From: Sanguibacter keddieii DSM 10542
GTDB lineage: Bacteria > Actinomycetota > Actinomycetes > Actinomycetales > Cellulomonadaceae
NCBI RefSeq assembly: GCF_000024925.1
Contig: NC_013521.1
Span: 310,001-374,000 of the forward strand
DNA: 64,000 nucleotides
Reading direction: 5' to 3'
Below, in pieces: positions 35,256 through 46,100 of this stretch. Position 1 is the stretch's first letter; every line of letters starts with the position of its first letter. The notes under the pieces are model-generated. The model saw only the letters and a list, made by a program, of their open reading frames with translations, had not been told where the DNA came from and did no database searches. Both the position numbers and the translations under genes were made by a program.

Positions 35256-35307
35256 CCTCGACGCGGATGCCGACACCCGCGCGGACCGGCAGGCTCGACC
35301 GCCGACC

Positions 35308-37914
35308 TCAGGTCGCGGTGTCGTCGGGGGCGTCGGCCTCGAGGAGCCCGTACCGACGGGCGACGGCGAGGGCCGAGGCGCGCGACGTCACCCCGAGCTT
35401 GCGGTACAGCGTGCGCAGCTGGGACTTCACGGTGTGCGGGCTGACCACCAGGCGCTCGGCGATCACCGACGTCGACCCCGTGCTGGCCAGCTCGCGGAGG
35501 ATCACCGCCTCGCGGGACGTGAGCGGGGCGACCGCACCGCCCGGGAGCATGGTCTCCGGCCAGTCCTGGGCGAGCAGCCCGACGGCGACGGGGGTCCCCG
35601 ACTGCTCGGCGAGCGTGCGCAGCCGGACGCGGTCGTCGGCCGGGAGGAGCGCGAGCGGGAGGTGCAGCCCGTGCACCGAGAGGATCCCGGTGGCCCGCGC
35701 CAGGGCGGAGCGGGCCTCGACCTCGTGGTCCACGGCCAGCAGGGCGACGGCCTCGACGAGGGCCGCCTCGGCCCGGGTGCGGACGGAGGCGCGCGACGAG
35801 CCCGCGACGCCGGCAAGTGTCCCGAGCGCCTGCTCCGGCAGCCCGGCAGCGCACTGGGCGCGCGCCAGCGAGACCGCGACCGCCGGGTGGTCGACCGGCC
35901 CGAGGTCCCCGGTGAGCACCGCGTACGGCCTGCCGGCCGCCACGAGCAGGAGCGCCTGGGTCGCGTCGAGGGCGGCCTCCGTCTCCGCGTGCTTCGAGCG
36001 GCGCTGACGGTGGGAGTCACGGGTGGCCTGCAACCGGGTCAGCGCGGCGTCGGCACCGGAGGCGAGCAGGTCCACGTGGGCCTGGACCTCGGCGATCGGC
36101 GCCCAGTGCTCGATCGTGGCCAGGTGCCGGTCGAGGAGGTCGAGGCGACGTTGGGCCTCCACGACGTCGAGGGCGTCGAGCGCCAGGACCGCCTGGGCGA
36201 CCTGGAGCAGGGACCCGGTGTAGCCCTCCACCCACCCGTCGGGCCAGGTGCGCGTCTGCGCGTCGGCCACCACGGCGGCTGCCTGCTGCAGCGACCCGTC
36301 GAGGGCGTGGGCACCGGCGAGCAGGGCGAGGTTGGGCAGCGTCGCGAGGTCGCTCGACGCCTCGCCGACGCCGCGCTCGAAGGCGGCGACGGCGTCCCGC
36401 GACCTGCCGACCCGCAGGTAGGTGACGCCGGAGTGCGCGTGCACCTGGGGGAGCAGGTCCTGGATCTCCGCGCGTCGCGCAGGCTCGAGCTCGTCGACGC
36501 GTCGTGCGACGTCGTCGGCAGCCGCTGCTGCGGCGTCGGCCCGGCCGGTGAGGCGCAGCGCGATCATCTCGACGACCCGCAGCACCAGGCGCTCCTCGGC
36601 CGGGACGGACCTGCGGGCCGTGCGGGCCGACGTGATCGCGAGCCCGAAGAGCGCGAGGGCCTTGAGCCGGCCACCTCGGTGCGCGTTGTGCCCGAGCCCG
36701 ATGAAGAACAGCAGCACCGGGTGGTGGCGCAGCCGGGTGAGGCCGAGGGGAGAGACGGTCGGCTGCACGGTCCCGGCGTACTGCGACAGGAACGCCCGCC
36801 AGTGGTGACGCACGACGGTGTTCACCAGGTCGACGTCGTCGGCGTCGACCGCGGCCTCGAGCGCCTCGACCGGGCGGTCGTGGGTGTCGCACCACCGGGC
36901 GACGAGCCCACGCAGCCGGGCGAACCTGCCGGGGTCGGTGCGGCGGAGCTCGGCGCGCAGCGCGATCCGCACGACCGGGGTGCACACGAAGACCCGGTCT
37001 GCGCCCGCGCGCACCCAGGTGCCGAGCCCGAGGTCGGCGACGTGCTCCAAGGTGCCCGGGGCGTCGTCACGGCCGGTCAGGGTCGTCGCGAGCTCCGGCG
37101 AGACGACGTCTGCGGTCGCGGCGCACCGCAGGAGGTCGACGGTCTCGGGGTCGAGGTGCGCGACGGCGGCCAGCACGACGGTCTCGAGCGCCTGGCCCGG
37201 GTCGACACCCGGCTGGTCCCGCTCGAGGGCGACGACACGGGTGGCCAGCGGGGACCCACCGGTGGCGCGGCGGACCGCCGTCGCCGCGGCGACGTCGAGA
37301 CCCAGCACGGCCGCCGTCTCCTCGACGGTGAGCGCGAGGTCTTCGCCGTCGACGGTGGCCACGTCGAGGCGCAGCCGGGCGTCGCCGGACGCCAGGGCGG
37401 GCAGGGACCGGCCCGCGACGACGGCGCGCACGCCGGGGACGGCGTCGAGGACGTGGACGAGGTCACCCGCGGACTCGTCGTCGAGGCGGTCGGCGCCGTC
37501 GAGCACCAGGGTCAGGGGAGCGACCTGGGTGAAGGCCCGGACGAGGAACGCCCGGACGTCGGCGAGCTCGCGCAACGAGTCGGCACCGGACGAGAAGAGG
37601 CGCCCCTCGCCCACGAGCCCCGCGTCGAGCAGGAGCCCCGACACCTGGGACCACAGCGCGACGCGCGACAGCGGCCGTCCCCCGAGGTCCAGCACGACGC
37701 CCCGCAGGTCCGGGTCCGTCGACGCCCGGGCCCACTCGGCGAGCGCGACGCTCTTGCCGCCGCCGGGCGGCCCCGTGACGACGACGAGGGGCACGTCCGT
37801 GTCGAGGGCGCGCACGAGCTGCGGGCGCGGCACGAGCCACGAGGGCACGCGGGGTGAGCCGTAGAGACGAGGGACGCCGCCGTGGGTCCTCGGCGCGGCT
37901 GCGCCGGAGGTCAC
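35308..37914 (-). CDS. LuxR-family ATP-binding (LAL/MalT-like) transcriptional regulator
   Basis: 868 residues. An N-terminal STAND ATPase domain has Walker A VTGPPGGGKSVAL (Lys54) and VLDGADRLDDE. A long helical-repeat region of about 450 residues follows. The C-terminal LuxR helix-turn-helix is LTSREAVILRELAS and SPHTVKSQLRTLYRKLGV. Large single-chain LuxR proteins of this type integrate an effector with ATP binding. The GTG start overlaps the stop of the LLM gene by 4 bp, so they are co-transcribed. Confidence 0.9.
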   Translation of the reverse strand: MTSGAAAPRTHGGVPRLYGSPRVPSWLVPRPQLVRALDTDVPLVVVTGPPGGGKSVALAEWARASTDPDLRGVVLDLGGRPLSRVALWSQVSGLLLDAGLVGEGRLFSSGADSLRELADVRAFLVRAFTQVAPLTLVLDGADRLDDESAGDLVHVLDAVPGVRAVVAGRSLPALASGDARLRLDVATVDGEDLALTVEETAAVLGLDVAAATAVRRATGGSPLATRVVALERDQPGVDPGQALETVVLAAVAHLDPETVDLLRCAATADVVSPELATTLTGRDDAPGTLEHVADLGLGTWVRAGADRVFVCTPVVRIALRAELRRTDPGRFARLRGLVARWCDTHDRPVEALEAAVDADDVDLVNTVVRHHWRAFLSQYAGTVQPTVSPLGLTRLRHHPVLLFFIGLGHNAHRGGRLKALALFGLAITSARTARRSVPAEERLVLRVVEMIALRLTGRADAAAAAADDVARRVDELEPARRAEIQDLLPQVHAHSGVTYLRVGRSRDAVAAFERGVGEASSDLATLPNLALLAGAHALDGSLQQAAAVVADAQTRTWPDGWVEGYTGSLLQVAQAVLALDALDVVEAQRRLDLLDRHLATIEHWAPIAEVQAHVDLLASGADAALTRLQATRDSHRQRRSKHAETEAALDATQALLLVAAGRPYAVLTGDLGPVDHPAVAVSLARAQCAAGLPEQALGTLAGVAGSSRASVRTRAEAALVEAVALLAVDHEVEARSALARATGILSVHGLHLPLALLPADDRVRLRTLAEQSGTPVAVGLLAQDWPETMLPGGAVAPLTSREAVILRELASTGSTSVIAERLVVSPHTVKSQLRTLYRKLGVTSRASALAVARRYGLLEADAPDDTAT

Positions 37915-38933
37915 CGTGAGCGCAGCGACGGTGCGACGTGCTGGACGAAGCTCTCGAGCACGTGGGCGCAGTAGTCGACGCCGAGCTGGTTGGGGATGGT
38001 GAGCAGCAGGGTGTCGGCCGCCATGACGGCGTCGTCGGCGGCGAGCTGCTCGACGAGCTTGTCGGGCTCGGCCGCGTAGGACTTGCCGAAGGTGGCGAGC
38101 GTGCCGCCGAGCGACCCGACCTGGTCCTGCGACCCGGCGTCACGACCGAAGTACGCGCGGTCGCGGTCGTCCATGAGCGGGAAGATGCTGCGGCTCACCG
38201 ACACCCGTGGCTCGCCCGTGTGCCCGACCTCGGCCCAGCGCGCGCGGTACCGGGCGATCTGCTCGGCCTGGAGCTCGTGGAACGGCTTGCCGGTGTGCTC
38301 GCTGAGCAGCGTCGAGCTCATGAGGTGCATGCCCTGCTCGGCCGTCCACTCGGCGGTGGCCATGGACCCGGCACCCCACCAGATGCGGTCCCGCAGGCCG
38401 GGGGAGTGCGGCTCGATGCGCAGCAGCCCGGGCTCGTTGGGGAACATCGGGTTGGGGCTGGGCTCGGCGAAGCCCTCGCCGCTGAGCACCTCGAGGAACC
38501 GTGCGGTGTGCTCACGGGCCATGTCGGCGCCGTCGCGGTCGTGCGGCGCGGGCTCGTGGCCGAACAGCCGGTAGCCCTCTCGGACCTGCTCGGGCGATCC
38601 CCGGCTGATGCCGAGCTGCAGCCTGCCGCCGGAGATGAGGTCCGCGGCGCCGGCGTCCTCCGCCATGTAGAGCGGGTTCTCGTAGCGCATGTCGATGACG
38701 CCGGTGCCGATCTCGATGCGGCTGGTGCGCGCACCGACCGCGGCGAGCAGCGGGAACGGCGACCCGAGCTGCCGCGCGAAGTGGTGCACGCGGTAGTACG
38801 CGCCGTCCACGCCGAGCTCCTCGGCGGCGACCGCCAGGTCGATCGACTGCAGCAGCACGTCGGACGCAGAGCGCGTCTGCGAGTGCGGCGAGTCGGTCCA
38901 GTGACCGAAGGACAGGAAACCGATGCGCTTCAT
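37911..38933 (-). CDS. LLM-class flavin-dependent oxidoreductase
   Basis: 340 residues of the luciferase-like monooxygenase fold. Features are FLSFGHW at the start, AYYRVHHFARQLGSPFPLL, RIEIGTGVIDMRYENP and GRLQLGISRGSPEQVREGY. It probably uses FMN or F420 as cofactor. The substrate is unknown. First gene of a two-gene operon with the LuxR-type regulator. Confidence 0.88.
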   Translation of the reverse strand: MKRIGFLSFGHWTDSPHSQTRSASDVLLQSIDLAVAAEELGVDGAYYRVHHFARQLGSPFPLLAAVGARTSRIEIGTGVIDMRYENPLYMAEDAGAADLISGGRLQLGISRGSPEQVREGYRLFGHEPAPHDRDGADMAREHTARFLEVLSGEGFAEPSPNPMFPNEPGLLRIEPHSPGLRDRIWWGAGSMATAEWTAEQGMHLMSSTLLSEHTGKPFHELQAEQIARYRARWAEVGHTGEPRVSVSRSIFPLMDDRDRAYFGRDAGSQDQVGSLGGTLATFGKSYAAEPDKLVEQLAADDAVMAADTLLLTIPNQLGVDYCAHVLESFVQHVAPSLRSR

Positions 38934-39008
38934 GCCCTCAGGTTACGGTCCTCGGCGGATGGCCGGAGGCGTCTCGTCCGCGCCGACGGGCGCGCAGGCC
39001 ACCTCCGT

Positions 39009-39740
39009 CTAGGAAGCCTCACGTTCGTAGAGGGCCGCGGCCGCTGTGTGGCCGGTCAGGATGATGCCCGCGTCGTCGACGGTCGCGGCATCGATCCAGC
39101 CGAACGAGGCCGGGCACGAGGTGTCGAAGGAGAGGTTCGCGATCCTCTCGGCGAGGTCCGTGCCCGCCGGAGTGCTGTCGTCGACGGCGAAGGTGACGCG
39201 ACGGTGGTCGACGACCGAGACCTCCAGGGGGTGGGCGCGGTCGTCGGCTGGTGCGGTCACCGCGAGGCGCCCGGCGTCGGTCGTGACATCGAGGTCCTCG
39301 CCGCCGTCTCGGTCGAGTGCGGCCTGGATCGCCTCGGGAGAGACAACAGCACGGACGGACAGGTCGTGCACGTAGGGCACCGACGGCCGGACGTCAGACC
39401 CCGTGAGCGTGACGTCGTCGAGCGCGAGGTCGCCGCAGGTCGTCGTCTCCAGCGTCACCGTGACGCTCGACAGCGAGCCCCGGACCACCTGTGGGATGAG
39501 GGGCCAGCCTCCGAGTCGGACGTCGACGTCGCCCGAGGCGCCGACCGTGCGCTCGACCTCGTACCTCACGACGTCGGCGGTGTGGGTCCTCAGCGACCAC
39601 TCGAGCGGACCGGCGGCGACGACGGCCACGACAGCGGCGACCACCAGCCTGCGCTGCGGCCGGGAAGCCCACCGCCACCAGGTCTGGATCCTGCGACGGC
39701 GCGACCGTCCCGCCTGGTCGCGTCCCCCTGCGTGCGTCAT
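39009..39740 (-). CDS. DUF2993 (LmeA-like) phospholipid-binding protein
   Basis: 243 residues. Basic cytoplasmic start (about 30 residues), one membrane segment (RRLVVAAVVAVVAAGPLEW) and an extracellular domain with VDVRLGGWPLIPQVVRGS, typical of DUF2993. LmeA-type proteins bind phospholipid in the cell envelope. The start is placed at ATG 39740; an in-frame ATG at 39764 is possible. Standing alone between LLM and another membrane-protein gene. Confidence 0.7.
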   Translation of the reverse strand: MTHAGGRDQAGRSRRRRIQTWWRWASRPQRRLVVAAVVAVVAAGPLEWSLRTHTADVVRYEVERTVGASGDVDVRLGGWPLIPQVVRGSLSSVTVTLETTTCGDLALDDVTLTGSDVRPSVPYVHDLSVRAVVSPEAIQAALDRDGGEDLDVTTDAGRLAVTAPADDRAHPLEVSVVDHRRVTFAVDDSTPAGTDLAERIANLSFDTSCPASFGWIDAATVDDAGIILTGHTAAAALYEREAS

Positions 39741-39816
39741 GGCGAGAGAGTACCGACGGGACATGCCGTCACCGGTGGCGGGTCTGCGGTGGGGACGGGG
39801 ATGTGTCCGGCGGGGA

Positions 39817-40971
39817 CTAGCCCTCCAGCGCGGTCCCGTCGGTCGCGTAGCGGAAGGACGTGGTGCCGTAGTCGTCGCCGACGCCGACGGAGATGACGGG
39901 ATCGCTGGTCGGCTGCCCGAAGGTCTCGCTGTTGATGTCGGCGTCGACGGAGCGGCGGACGACGGCGCTCGCGTCGTCGACGGGCACCCCGGCCTGCTCG
40001 GCGGACGACTCCATGAGGCCCCAGAGCTGGTCGAGGGCGAGGTCGGACCAGGCGAGCTGCTCCTCGGCGGTCGTGGGCTGGATGGTCGCCGCACCGTCGT
40101 GGGTGACGCGGCCGGTGCTGTAGGTCCAGCGGTCGGTGGCAGTGGCCCCCGGGCGGATCGGTGCGTCCACGCGCACGAGGTCCTGGGTGATCGCGACGGA
40201 CACCACCTGGTCGTGGCCGATCTCCTCGATCAGCGCCTCCTGGGCCTGGGCGAGCAGGTCGGGCTGGCGCATGTCCGGCCGCAGGTGCCCGTCCTGGACG
40301 GCGTCGACGGTCTGCGCGACGGCGACGCGGTACGGCGTCACGACGACGGCAGCGGCGGCGACCGCGACGACGGCGAAGAGGGCCAGCCGGAGCGGTCGGC
40401 CCTTCGTCCCGACGCCGAGGAGCGGACCCTTGCGGCGCCCGTCGACGATGCGGGTGTGCGGCTCGACGGGCAGGAGCGGCACGGTCCGGCGCGGCGGTAC
40501 GGTGAGGCGGTCGTGGTCGCGGGGCGAGAGCTCGCCGTCGACGAAGGCGACCTCGGGGCCGCCGTCGAGCAGGATCGCGACCTCCAGCTCGGCGCCGGGC
40601 TGGAACCGCGGGATGGCGGTGAGCGGCACGACGGTCCGCAGGCTCGTGGCGAAGGCCGTCCCGGTGAGCGGCTGGACGGTGACGTCGATGTCGCAGAGCG
40701 GCTGGTCGTTGATCTGCGTGCCGGTCTGGCGGAGCGCGTCGATGCGCGCGAGGCCAAGTCGGCGCGCGTCGCGCGCCTGCTGCACGGCCTTCGGCGACGC
40801 GGCGACGCTGCCGCCGAGCGACCCGGCGACGCGGGTCATGACGGTCGCGAAGACCAGCACCGTGAACGAGGCACCGGCGACGGCCACCCCGGTCCCGGGT
40901 GCGCCGACGACCGCGACGACCACCCCTCCGAGGAAGGAACCGAGGGCGGCGAAGGCGATCAGTCTGAGCAC
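39817..40971 (-). CDS. Hypothetical membrane protein
   Basis: 384 residues. Two membrane segments at the start (FAALGSFLGGVVVAVVG and ASFTVLVFATVMTRVAG), then a cytoplasmic part of about 150 residues containing QTGTQINDQPLCDIDVTV. A third segment follows (LALFAVVAVAAAAVVVTP) and an outer C-terminal domain of about 150 residues. The QxNDxP signature occurs in bacterial membrane proteins of unknown function. Same strand as the DUF2993 gene, with a 76-bp gap. Confidence 0.7.
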   Translation of the reverse strand: MLRLIAFAALGSFLGGVVVAVVGAPGTGVAVAGASFTVLVFATVMTRVAGSLGGSVAASPKAVQQARDARRLGLARIDALRQTGTQINDQPLCDIDVTVQPLTGTAFATSLRTVVPLTAIPRFQPGAELEVAILLDGGPEVAFVDGELSPRDHDRLTVPPRRTVPLLPVEPHTRIVDGRRKGPLLGVGTKGRPLRLALFAVVAVAAAAVVVTPYRVAVAQTVDAVQDGHLRPDMRQPDLLAQAQEALIEEIGHDQVVSVAITQDLVRVDAPIRPGATATDRWTYSTGRVTHDGAATIQPTTAEEQLAWSDLALDQLWGLMESSAEQAGVPVDDASAVVRRSVDADINSETFGQPTSDPVISVGVGDDYGTTSFRYATDGTALEG

Positions 40972-41055
40972 GCACCGAGCATAGGGGAGCGCGGCGACGA
41001 GGGCGTTGGGGACTTCTCACCAGAGGTCCGTGGGAGGCCGTGCGAGGATGGATCG

Positions 41056-41481
41056 ATGACTTCAGGGGGAACGTCACGTCTGCTCGTCGCCGTCTCGCTC
41101 GGCATGGTCGCCGCGGGAGGGCTCGCGGCCTGTTCCGGCAGTGAGCCGGCGTACGCCGACCTGGACGCGGCGCAGGGCGTGACCAGAGAGCTCCCGCCGG
41201 TGGTCTCCGACTCCGACGATGATGCTGCTGCTGCCGGGTACCGGTGGGTGGCCGAGCACGACGGGGTGCAGCTGTGGATCGGGGCCGTCGAGGAGGACGA
41301 CATGGTGTGCCTGGCCGCGTACGCCTCCGACACCGAGTGGGTCCACGCGTGCGGCGGGACGGGCGCGACGCCGCCGCAGTTCGGCGGTCGTGGCGTCGGG
41401 ACCTTCTTCGTGGTGGCCGACGGTCAGGACGCGCCGAGCGGGACGGTCGCCCTGTCGGAGAACGTCTTCGTCGCCGAGTGA
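41056..41481 (+). CDS. Hypothetical lipoprotein
   Basis: 141 residues. A lipoprotein signal peptide with lipobox LAAC followed by SGSEPAYADL. The remainder is a small acidic domain with two Cys (DMVCLAAYA and WVHACGGTG) that may form a disulfide. ATG 41056 is preceded by GAGG at 8 bp. No family recognised. Divergent from the membrane-protein gene at 40971. Confidence 0.7.
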   Translation: MTSGGTSRLLVAVSLGMVAAGGLAACSGSEPAYADLDAAQGVTRELPPVVSDSDDDAAAAGYRWVAEHDGVQLWIGAVEEDDMVCLAAYASDTEWVHACGGTGATPPQFGGRGVGTFFVVADGQDAPSGTVALSENVFVAE

Positions 41482-41556
41482 TCTCTGCGGGTGCGGTGCG
41501 CGGAGAGGCGCGCGGGGTGGTGCCCGCGGCGGGTCGCCCCGCCGCGGTCACCCCGC

Positions 41557-42120
41557 TCAGGACCTCGCACGCAGCGGTGCGAGGGCCTCGCTCCAGGCGG
41601 TGACCTGGTCGAGGAGCGTGCCGAGGGCGTCGACGGACGCGTCGGAGGGCGTGAGCTCGGAGTAGTCCTTGAACTCCGAGGCGAGGGGCAGGGTCACCTG
41701 CTGGCGGACGTCGGCCATCATCAGCTCGCCGGCGACGAGCCGCAGGTGCTCGACGGCGCGGGCGCCGCCCACGGAGCCGTAGGAGACGAAGCCGACGGCC
41801 TTGTCGTGCCACTCGTGGAACAGGTAGTCGATGGCGTTCTTGAGCACGCCGGACGTCGAGTGGTTGTACTCGGGCGTGACGATGACGTACCCGTCGAAGG
41901 ACGCGATCTTCGCGGCCCACCGCTTGGTGTGCTCCTGGGTGTGCTCGCCCATGGACGGCGGGACGGGCTCGTCGAGGTGGGGGAGCGGGTAGTCGCGCAG
42001 GTCGACGAGCTCGTACTCGACGCCGTCCCGCTGCGACGCGATGTCGAGGACCCAGCGGGCCACCTGCTCGCCGTTGCGGTTGGGTCGGGTGCTGCCGAGG
42101 ATGATGCCGATGCGGGTCAT
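41557..42120 (-). CDS. NADPH-dependent FMN reductase
   Basis: 187 residues of the flavodoxin-like NADPH-dependent FMN reductase family. The FMN-phosphate loop is GSTRPNRNGEQVARW; the second flavin-contact motif is VTPEYNHSTSGVLKNAID; and the third is GSVGGARAVEHLR. It is probably a quinone or azo-compound reductase. ATG 42120. Confidence 0.92.
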   Translation of the reverse strand: MTRIGIILGSTRPNRNGEQVARWVLDIASQRDGVEYELVDLRDYPLPHLDEPVPPSMGEHTQEHTKRWAAKIASFDGYVIVTPEYNHSTSGVLKNAIDYLFHEWHDKAVGFVSYGSVGGARAVEHLRLVAGELMMADVRQQVTLPLASEFKDYSELTPSDASVDALGTLLDQVTAWSEALAPLRARS

Positions 42121-42488
42121 GGTGCTCGCCTCTCGAGGTCGCGTGCGGTGCGCTACCCGGTCGAGTCTGTGCGAGACGGTCCCGCCTCGCGACCGGGACG
42201 GCTCCGCCCGGTGGTCAGGACGGTTAGCTATTACTTCTGCCGTGAGTTCCTTACGCGCCGATCCGGCCTGTTCAACAGCGAACTCGGATGCAGACCTGCG
42301 TGACCTGTCCGCCAACGAACGCGCTGAGCAGGCCACCGAGTGCAGAGCCCTCTTCAGCGGGCCTGACCAGGCGACGACGTGCCACGCTCTGCACTCACGG
42401 CTGGTCCGACGCCGTAGACGGCAGCTCGCGACGGCTAACGCCACCGCGAGTCCTGAACTTTGGACGAGAGCGCGGCCAAGTAGAGGTC
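42121..42488. other. Intergenic region at the left edge of the DISARM island
   Basis: 368 bp without a convincing gene. Short overlapping ORFs show only arginine-rich, compositionally driven sequence. The base composition begins to drop after about 42220. No tRNA or direct repeat was recognised as an attachment site. Confidence 0.4.
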
Positions 42489-42914
42489 TCAGCCATGGAG
42501 GTCCGCCGGAGGGCCTCCGCAACGACCCATGTGTGCAACCCAGGCTGGCATGAAGATCAGATCGAGGAGCGCGGCGTCGTCTCTGTGGCGCCCCTCGACG
42601 ATCTCGTATGGATGCAACTCTGCAGTGGGGCGGTGAATGAGGACCACCGGTGGCATCCTAACGCCGTCGGCCACGGCCCACCGGATGTCATCGACCTTCG
42701 TGTGTCCTACCTCGTCAGTCGGATCGACTATCTGTTGAGAACGATCGATGTCCTCGGGATCGATCCGCTCCAGATTCCAACACCGCAGCTGTGGGCTGGC
42801 ATGGTAGATCTGCTCCAAGATCTGCCGTAGAGCATCATAGGCGCAGCGGCAAGCGGAGCAACACGATGGACGGTGTTCAGGCCCTCTGGCGTTTCTCAGG
42901 TCGAGGTTTCGCAC
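42489..42914 (-). CDS. Small ParB/Srx-like domain protein
   Basis: 141 residues from a GTG start. The C-terminal half has MPPVVLIHRP, then ELHPYEIVEGRHRDDAALL and a following MPAWVAHM. This matches the ParB N-terminal/sulfiredoxin-like fold, including the G-x-H/R-R phosphate-binding loop (EGRHR). The N-terminal half has a CSACRC cluster. It is divergent from drmD, so it may regulate or belong to the DISARM island. The opposite strand also has a long ORF (42495-42830), but that one lacks any family signature. Confidence 0.55.
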   Translation of the reverse strand: MRNLDLRNARGPEHRPSCCSACRCAYDALRQILEQIYHASPQLRCWNLERIDPEDIDRSQQIVDPTDEVGHTKVDDIRWAVADGVRMPPVVLIHRPTAELHPYEIVEGRHRDDAALLDLIFMPAWVAHMGRCGGPPADLHG

Positions 42915-43105
42915 TTGGCGGCGCCAGCGTCGCGTTCGAGGTCGTGACCTAGGCGAAGCTGTGCTGGAACAGTGACCATCGGTCCCGCAGCTCCCTGCGA
43001 GCTGTCCAGAGCGACACGAGTGCTGATAGCGCGCAAGTCGCGAACGAGCAGGCTGGATACGCGCATACTAGGGATCATGTCTCTGAGCCTCGTGGATTCT
43101 GACCG

Positions 43106-46100
43106 ATGACGGCACAGTCGGAGGCGGCGCCGCGTCTCCCGAGGCCAGGTGACATCGTCGAGGTACGGGGATCGAACTGGGCTGTGGCTGATGTGCGTGA
43201 GCAGGGCTTGCCACGCAGCAGTGCGGATGACGGCGTCCCGGAGCTCAACCATGTGCTCTCGCTCCAGTCGCTCGCCGAAGACCGTATGGGTGAAGAGCTC
43301 AGCGTCATCTGGGAGCTCGAAGTCGGGAACTCAGTCGCCCCGGACCAAGGCTTGCCTGAGACGATCACCCCCGATGGGTTCGACGATCCCAATCGTCTCG
43401 CTGCCTTCGTCGACGCTGTTCGTTGGGGTGCGGTGACGTCGGCGAACGAAGGCGCGTTCCAGGCCCCATTCCGCTCCGGAGCGAATGTCGAGGCGTACCA
43501 GCTGGAGCCGCTACGCCGCGCATTGCAGGCCCCTCGCACTAACTTGTTGCTCGCCGATGACGTCGGGCTGGGTAAGACCATCGAAGCTGGGTTAGTCGTC
43601 CAAGAGCTTCTCCTGCGGCACCGCGCGAGGTCCGTGGTGATCGTCTGCCCGCCAAGCCTTGCACTCAAGTGGCAGGACGAGATGCGTGAGAAGTTCGGCC
43701 TTGATTTTGTCATCGTCAACTCTGACCTGATGGCTCAGGTTCGTCGGTCCCATGGCCTGAACGCCAACCCGCTACGTCTGTTCCCTCGTGTGATCGTGTC
43801 GATGGCATGGCTGCCGGGTCTGCGTGCCCAGCGCCTGCTTCGAGACGTCTACTCCGAGGTAGGCAAGGTAGGTTCTGCTCGCAACTACGCCTTCGACATC
43901 CTCGTGGTCGACGAGGCGCACCATGTCGCTCCGTCGAGCCCGACAGCGGTCGGCGGAGCCCGTGGGTACGCGGTCGACTCCCAGCGCACCATCGCTGTTC
44001 GCGATCTGGCTAGAGTGTGTGAGCACCGCCTGTTCCTTTCGGCTACGCCGCACAACGGCCACTCGGAGTCGTTCACCGCTCTCCTAGAGATGATCGACAA
44101 TCGTCGGTTCTCTCGAGGTGCGACGGTCGACTCGGATGCCTTGAAGGATGTCACGGTCCGGCGGCTCAAGCGCGACATCAAGGAGAAGAACTTCAGAGCG
44201 CGCGAACTGAAGACGATCACCTTCGAGCCTGGATCTGACGAGCAGGAGGCCTTCGAACGGCTAGACGCAATCTTGGAGGCCAGCGCTCGGGCCAACGGCC
44301 AGAAACGCAGCGGCGACATCGTCTCGATGCTGCTGAAGAAGCGGTTCCTCTCGTCCCCGTACGCCTTCGGGTCGACCCTCGCCGGATACCGTGACGCCAC
44401 GCGCGGTGCCCCGGCAGACTGGGACGACGAGGACGAGTACTACGCCGAAGTTCTCGGATCGGACCAGTCAGACGAAGAGGAAGGCGCTGCCGAGCACCCG
44501 GAGTTCGATGCTCTGCGAAAATCCAAGACCGCGCACCCGCTGGTGACGGCCACCGAAGAGGAACTCGAACAACTCGTCAACTGGGGTCTGGGCTTCCAAT
44601 CAAAGCCTGACTCTCGGCTCAGGGCGTTGGTGGACTGGCTCAACGCGATCTGCAAGCCCGACGGCAAGAATTGGACCAACGAGCGTGTGGTCATCTTCAC
44701 CGAGTACTCGGACACGCTGCACTGGATCGTCGAGGTGCTTCGGAGCCAAGGCTTCGACGGGACCCGCCTCTTGACCATCGAAGGATCTTCGCCCGCCGAG
44801 GAACGTGAGCTGACGCGCGCCAGGTTCAACGCCGATCCGTCCAGGGAGCCGGTCCGCGTCCTGGTGGCTACGGATGCAGCTGGCGAAGGTATCGATCTGC
44901 AGGCGCACTGCCACCGCCTCGTCAACTTCGACGTGCCGTTCAACCCGTCGCGTCTCGAGCAGCGGATCGGTCGTATCGACCGGTACGGGCAGACTCAGGC
45001 ACCGCAGGTCTTCCAGTTCTTACCTGAGAAGGACTCTGGCACCTACGGGGCTGACATGGAGTTCATGCGCCGCATCGCCGAGAAGGTCGCCACCGTCGCC
45101 GACGACCTCGGGTCCGTGAACCAGGTGATCGACGCGGACATCCAGAACCACTTTGGTCGTGTGAAGGTCGCTACGCGCGCCCAAGTCCTCAAGGACGAGG
45201 GCAACGCCATCATCAACAGGGCGCTCGCCGGAGATCAAGACCTCAACCGCACGCTCACACAGCTCGCCAACACCTACGACGATCAGAAGGTGCGCATGCA
45301 CCTCACGCCGTCCAATGCCCGTCGCGTCGTCGACACAGCCCTGACGCTGACGAACCAGCCGACCCTCGTTCAAGAGGGCTCGCAGGACCACGACGTCGAG
45401 GTATTCCGGGTGCCGAACCTTGCCCCCTCGTGGGATGCGGCGATCAGGGGCCTCGATACTCGTCTCCGCCCAGGCGTCTATCGGCCTATCACCTTCGACG
45501 ACGCCATCCACTCCGGCAGCTTCGAGGAAGTTGTTCACGTCCACCTCGGCCATACGCTCATGCAGAAGGCGTCGCGCATCCTCCGCTCGACTTTGTTCAC
45601 CACGGACTCCTCAGTCAACAGAGTCACAGCCGTCGTGGTCGACGGACTCGACGAGTCGTGCGTCGCGGCGATCTCTCGCCTCGTCCTGGTCGGACGGGGT
45701 GGCCTCCGGCTCCACGAAGAGGTCTTCGTCACGGGCGTCCGAGTCAAGGGGCAGCGTCTTGCGGAGGCGAAGGCCGAGGCGCTCCTCGAGCGGACCCTGG
45801 ATCATGCGGAGCTCACGCTCGCCGACGAGGGCCTCCGGACCCGACTCGCCGAGGCGTGGACGATCGACGACGGTCGGCTGCGGTCCAAGCTCGAGAGTGA
45901 GATGCGCGGTCGAGCCACCCGCCAGCAGGAGTCGGTGACAGCGGACTTGACCAAACGGCGCGAGGCAGACGTGGACCGGGCCAGGGCGATCTTCGGGAAC
46001 TTCCGGCGCAACCTGCAAGAGTCACTGACCGATCGCCGTGCCAAGCAGGAGGAGATCAACAGCATGCTGTTCGACCTCGACCCGAACCAGGCCCAGCAAT

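Noticed and set aside
31635-35276. 1213-residue surface protein including a long N-terminal part
   Set aside because: The N-terminal 523 residues are antisense to the MFS gene and charged without pattern. A signal peptide begins at GTG 33707, which has a ribosome-binding site.
39737-41920. 727-residue minus-strand ORF
   Set aside because: Arg-rich shadow of the membrane-protein and FMN reductase genes with no start context or family signature.
42495-42830. Plus-strand ORF opposite the ParB-like gene
   Set aside because: No recognisable motif, whereas the minus strand encodes a coherent ParB-like loop and beta pattern. The call is not certain.
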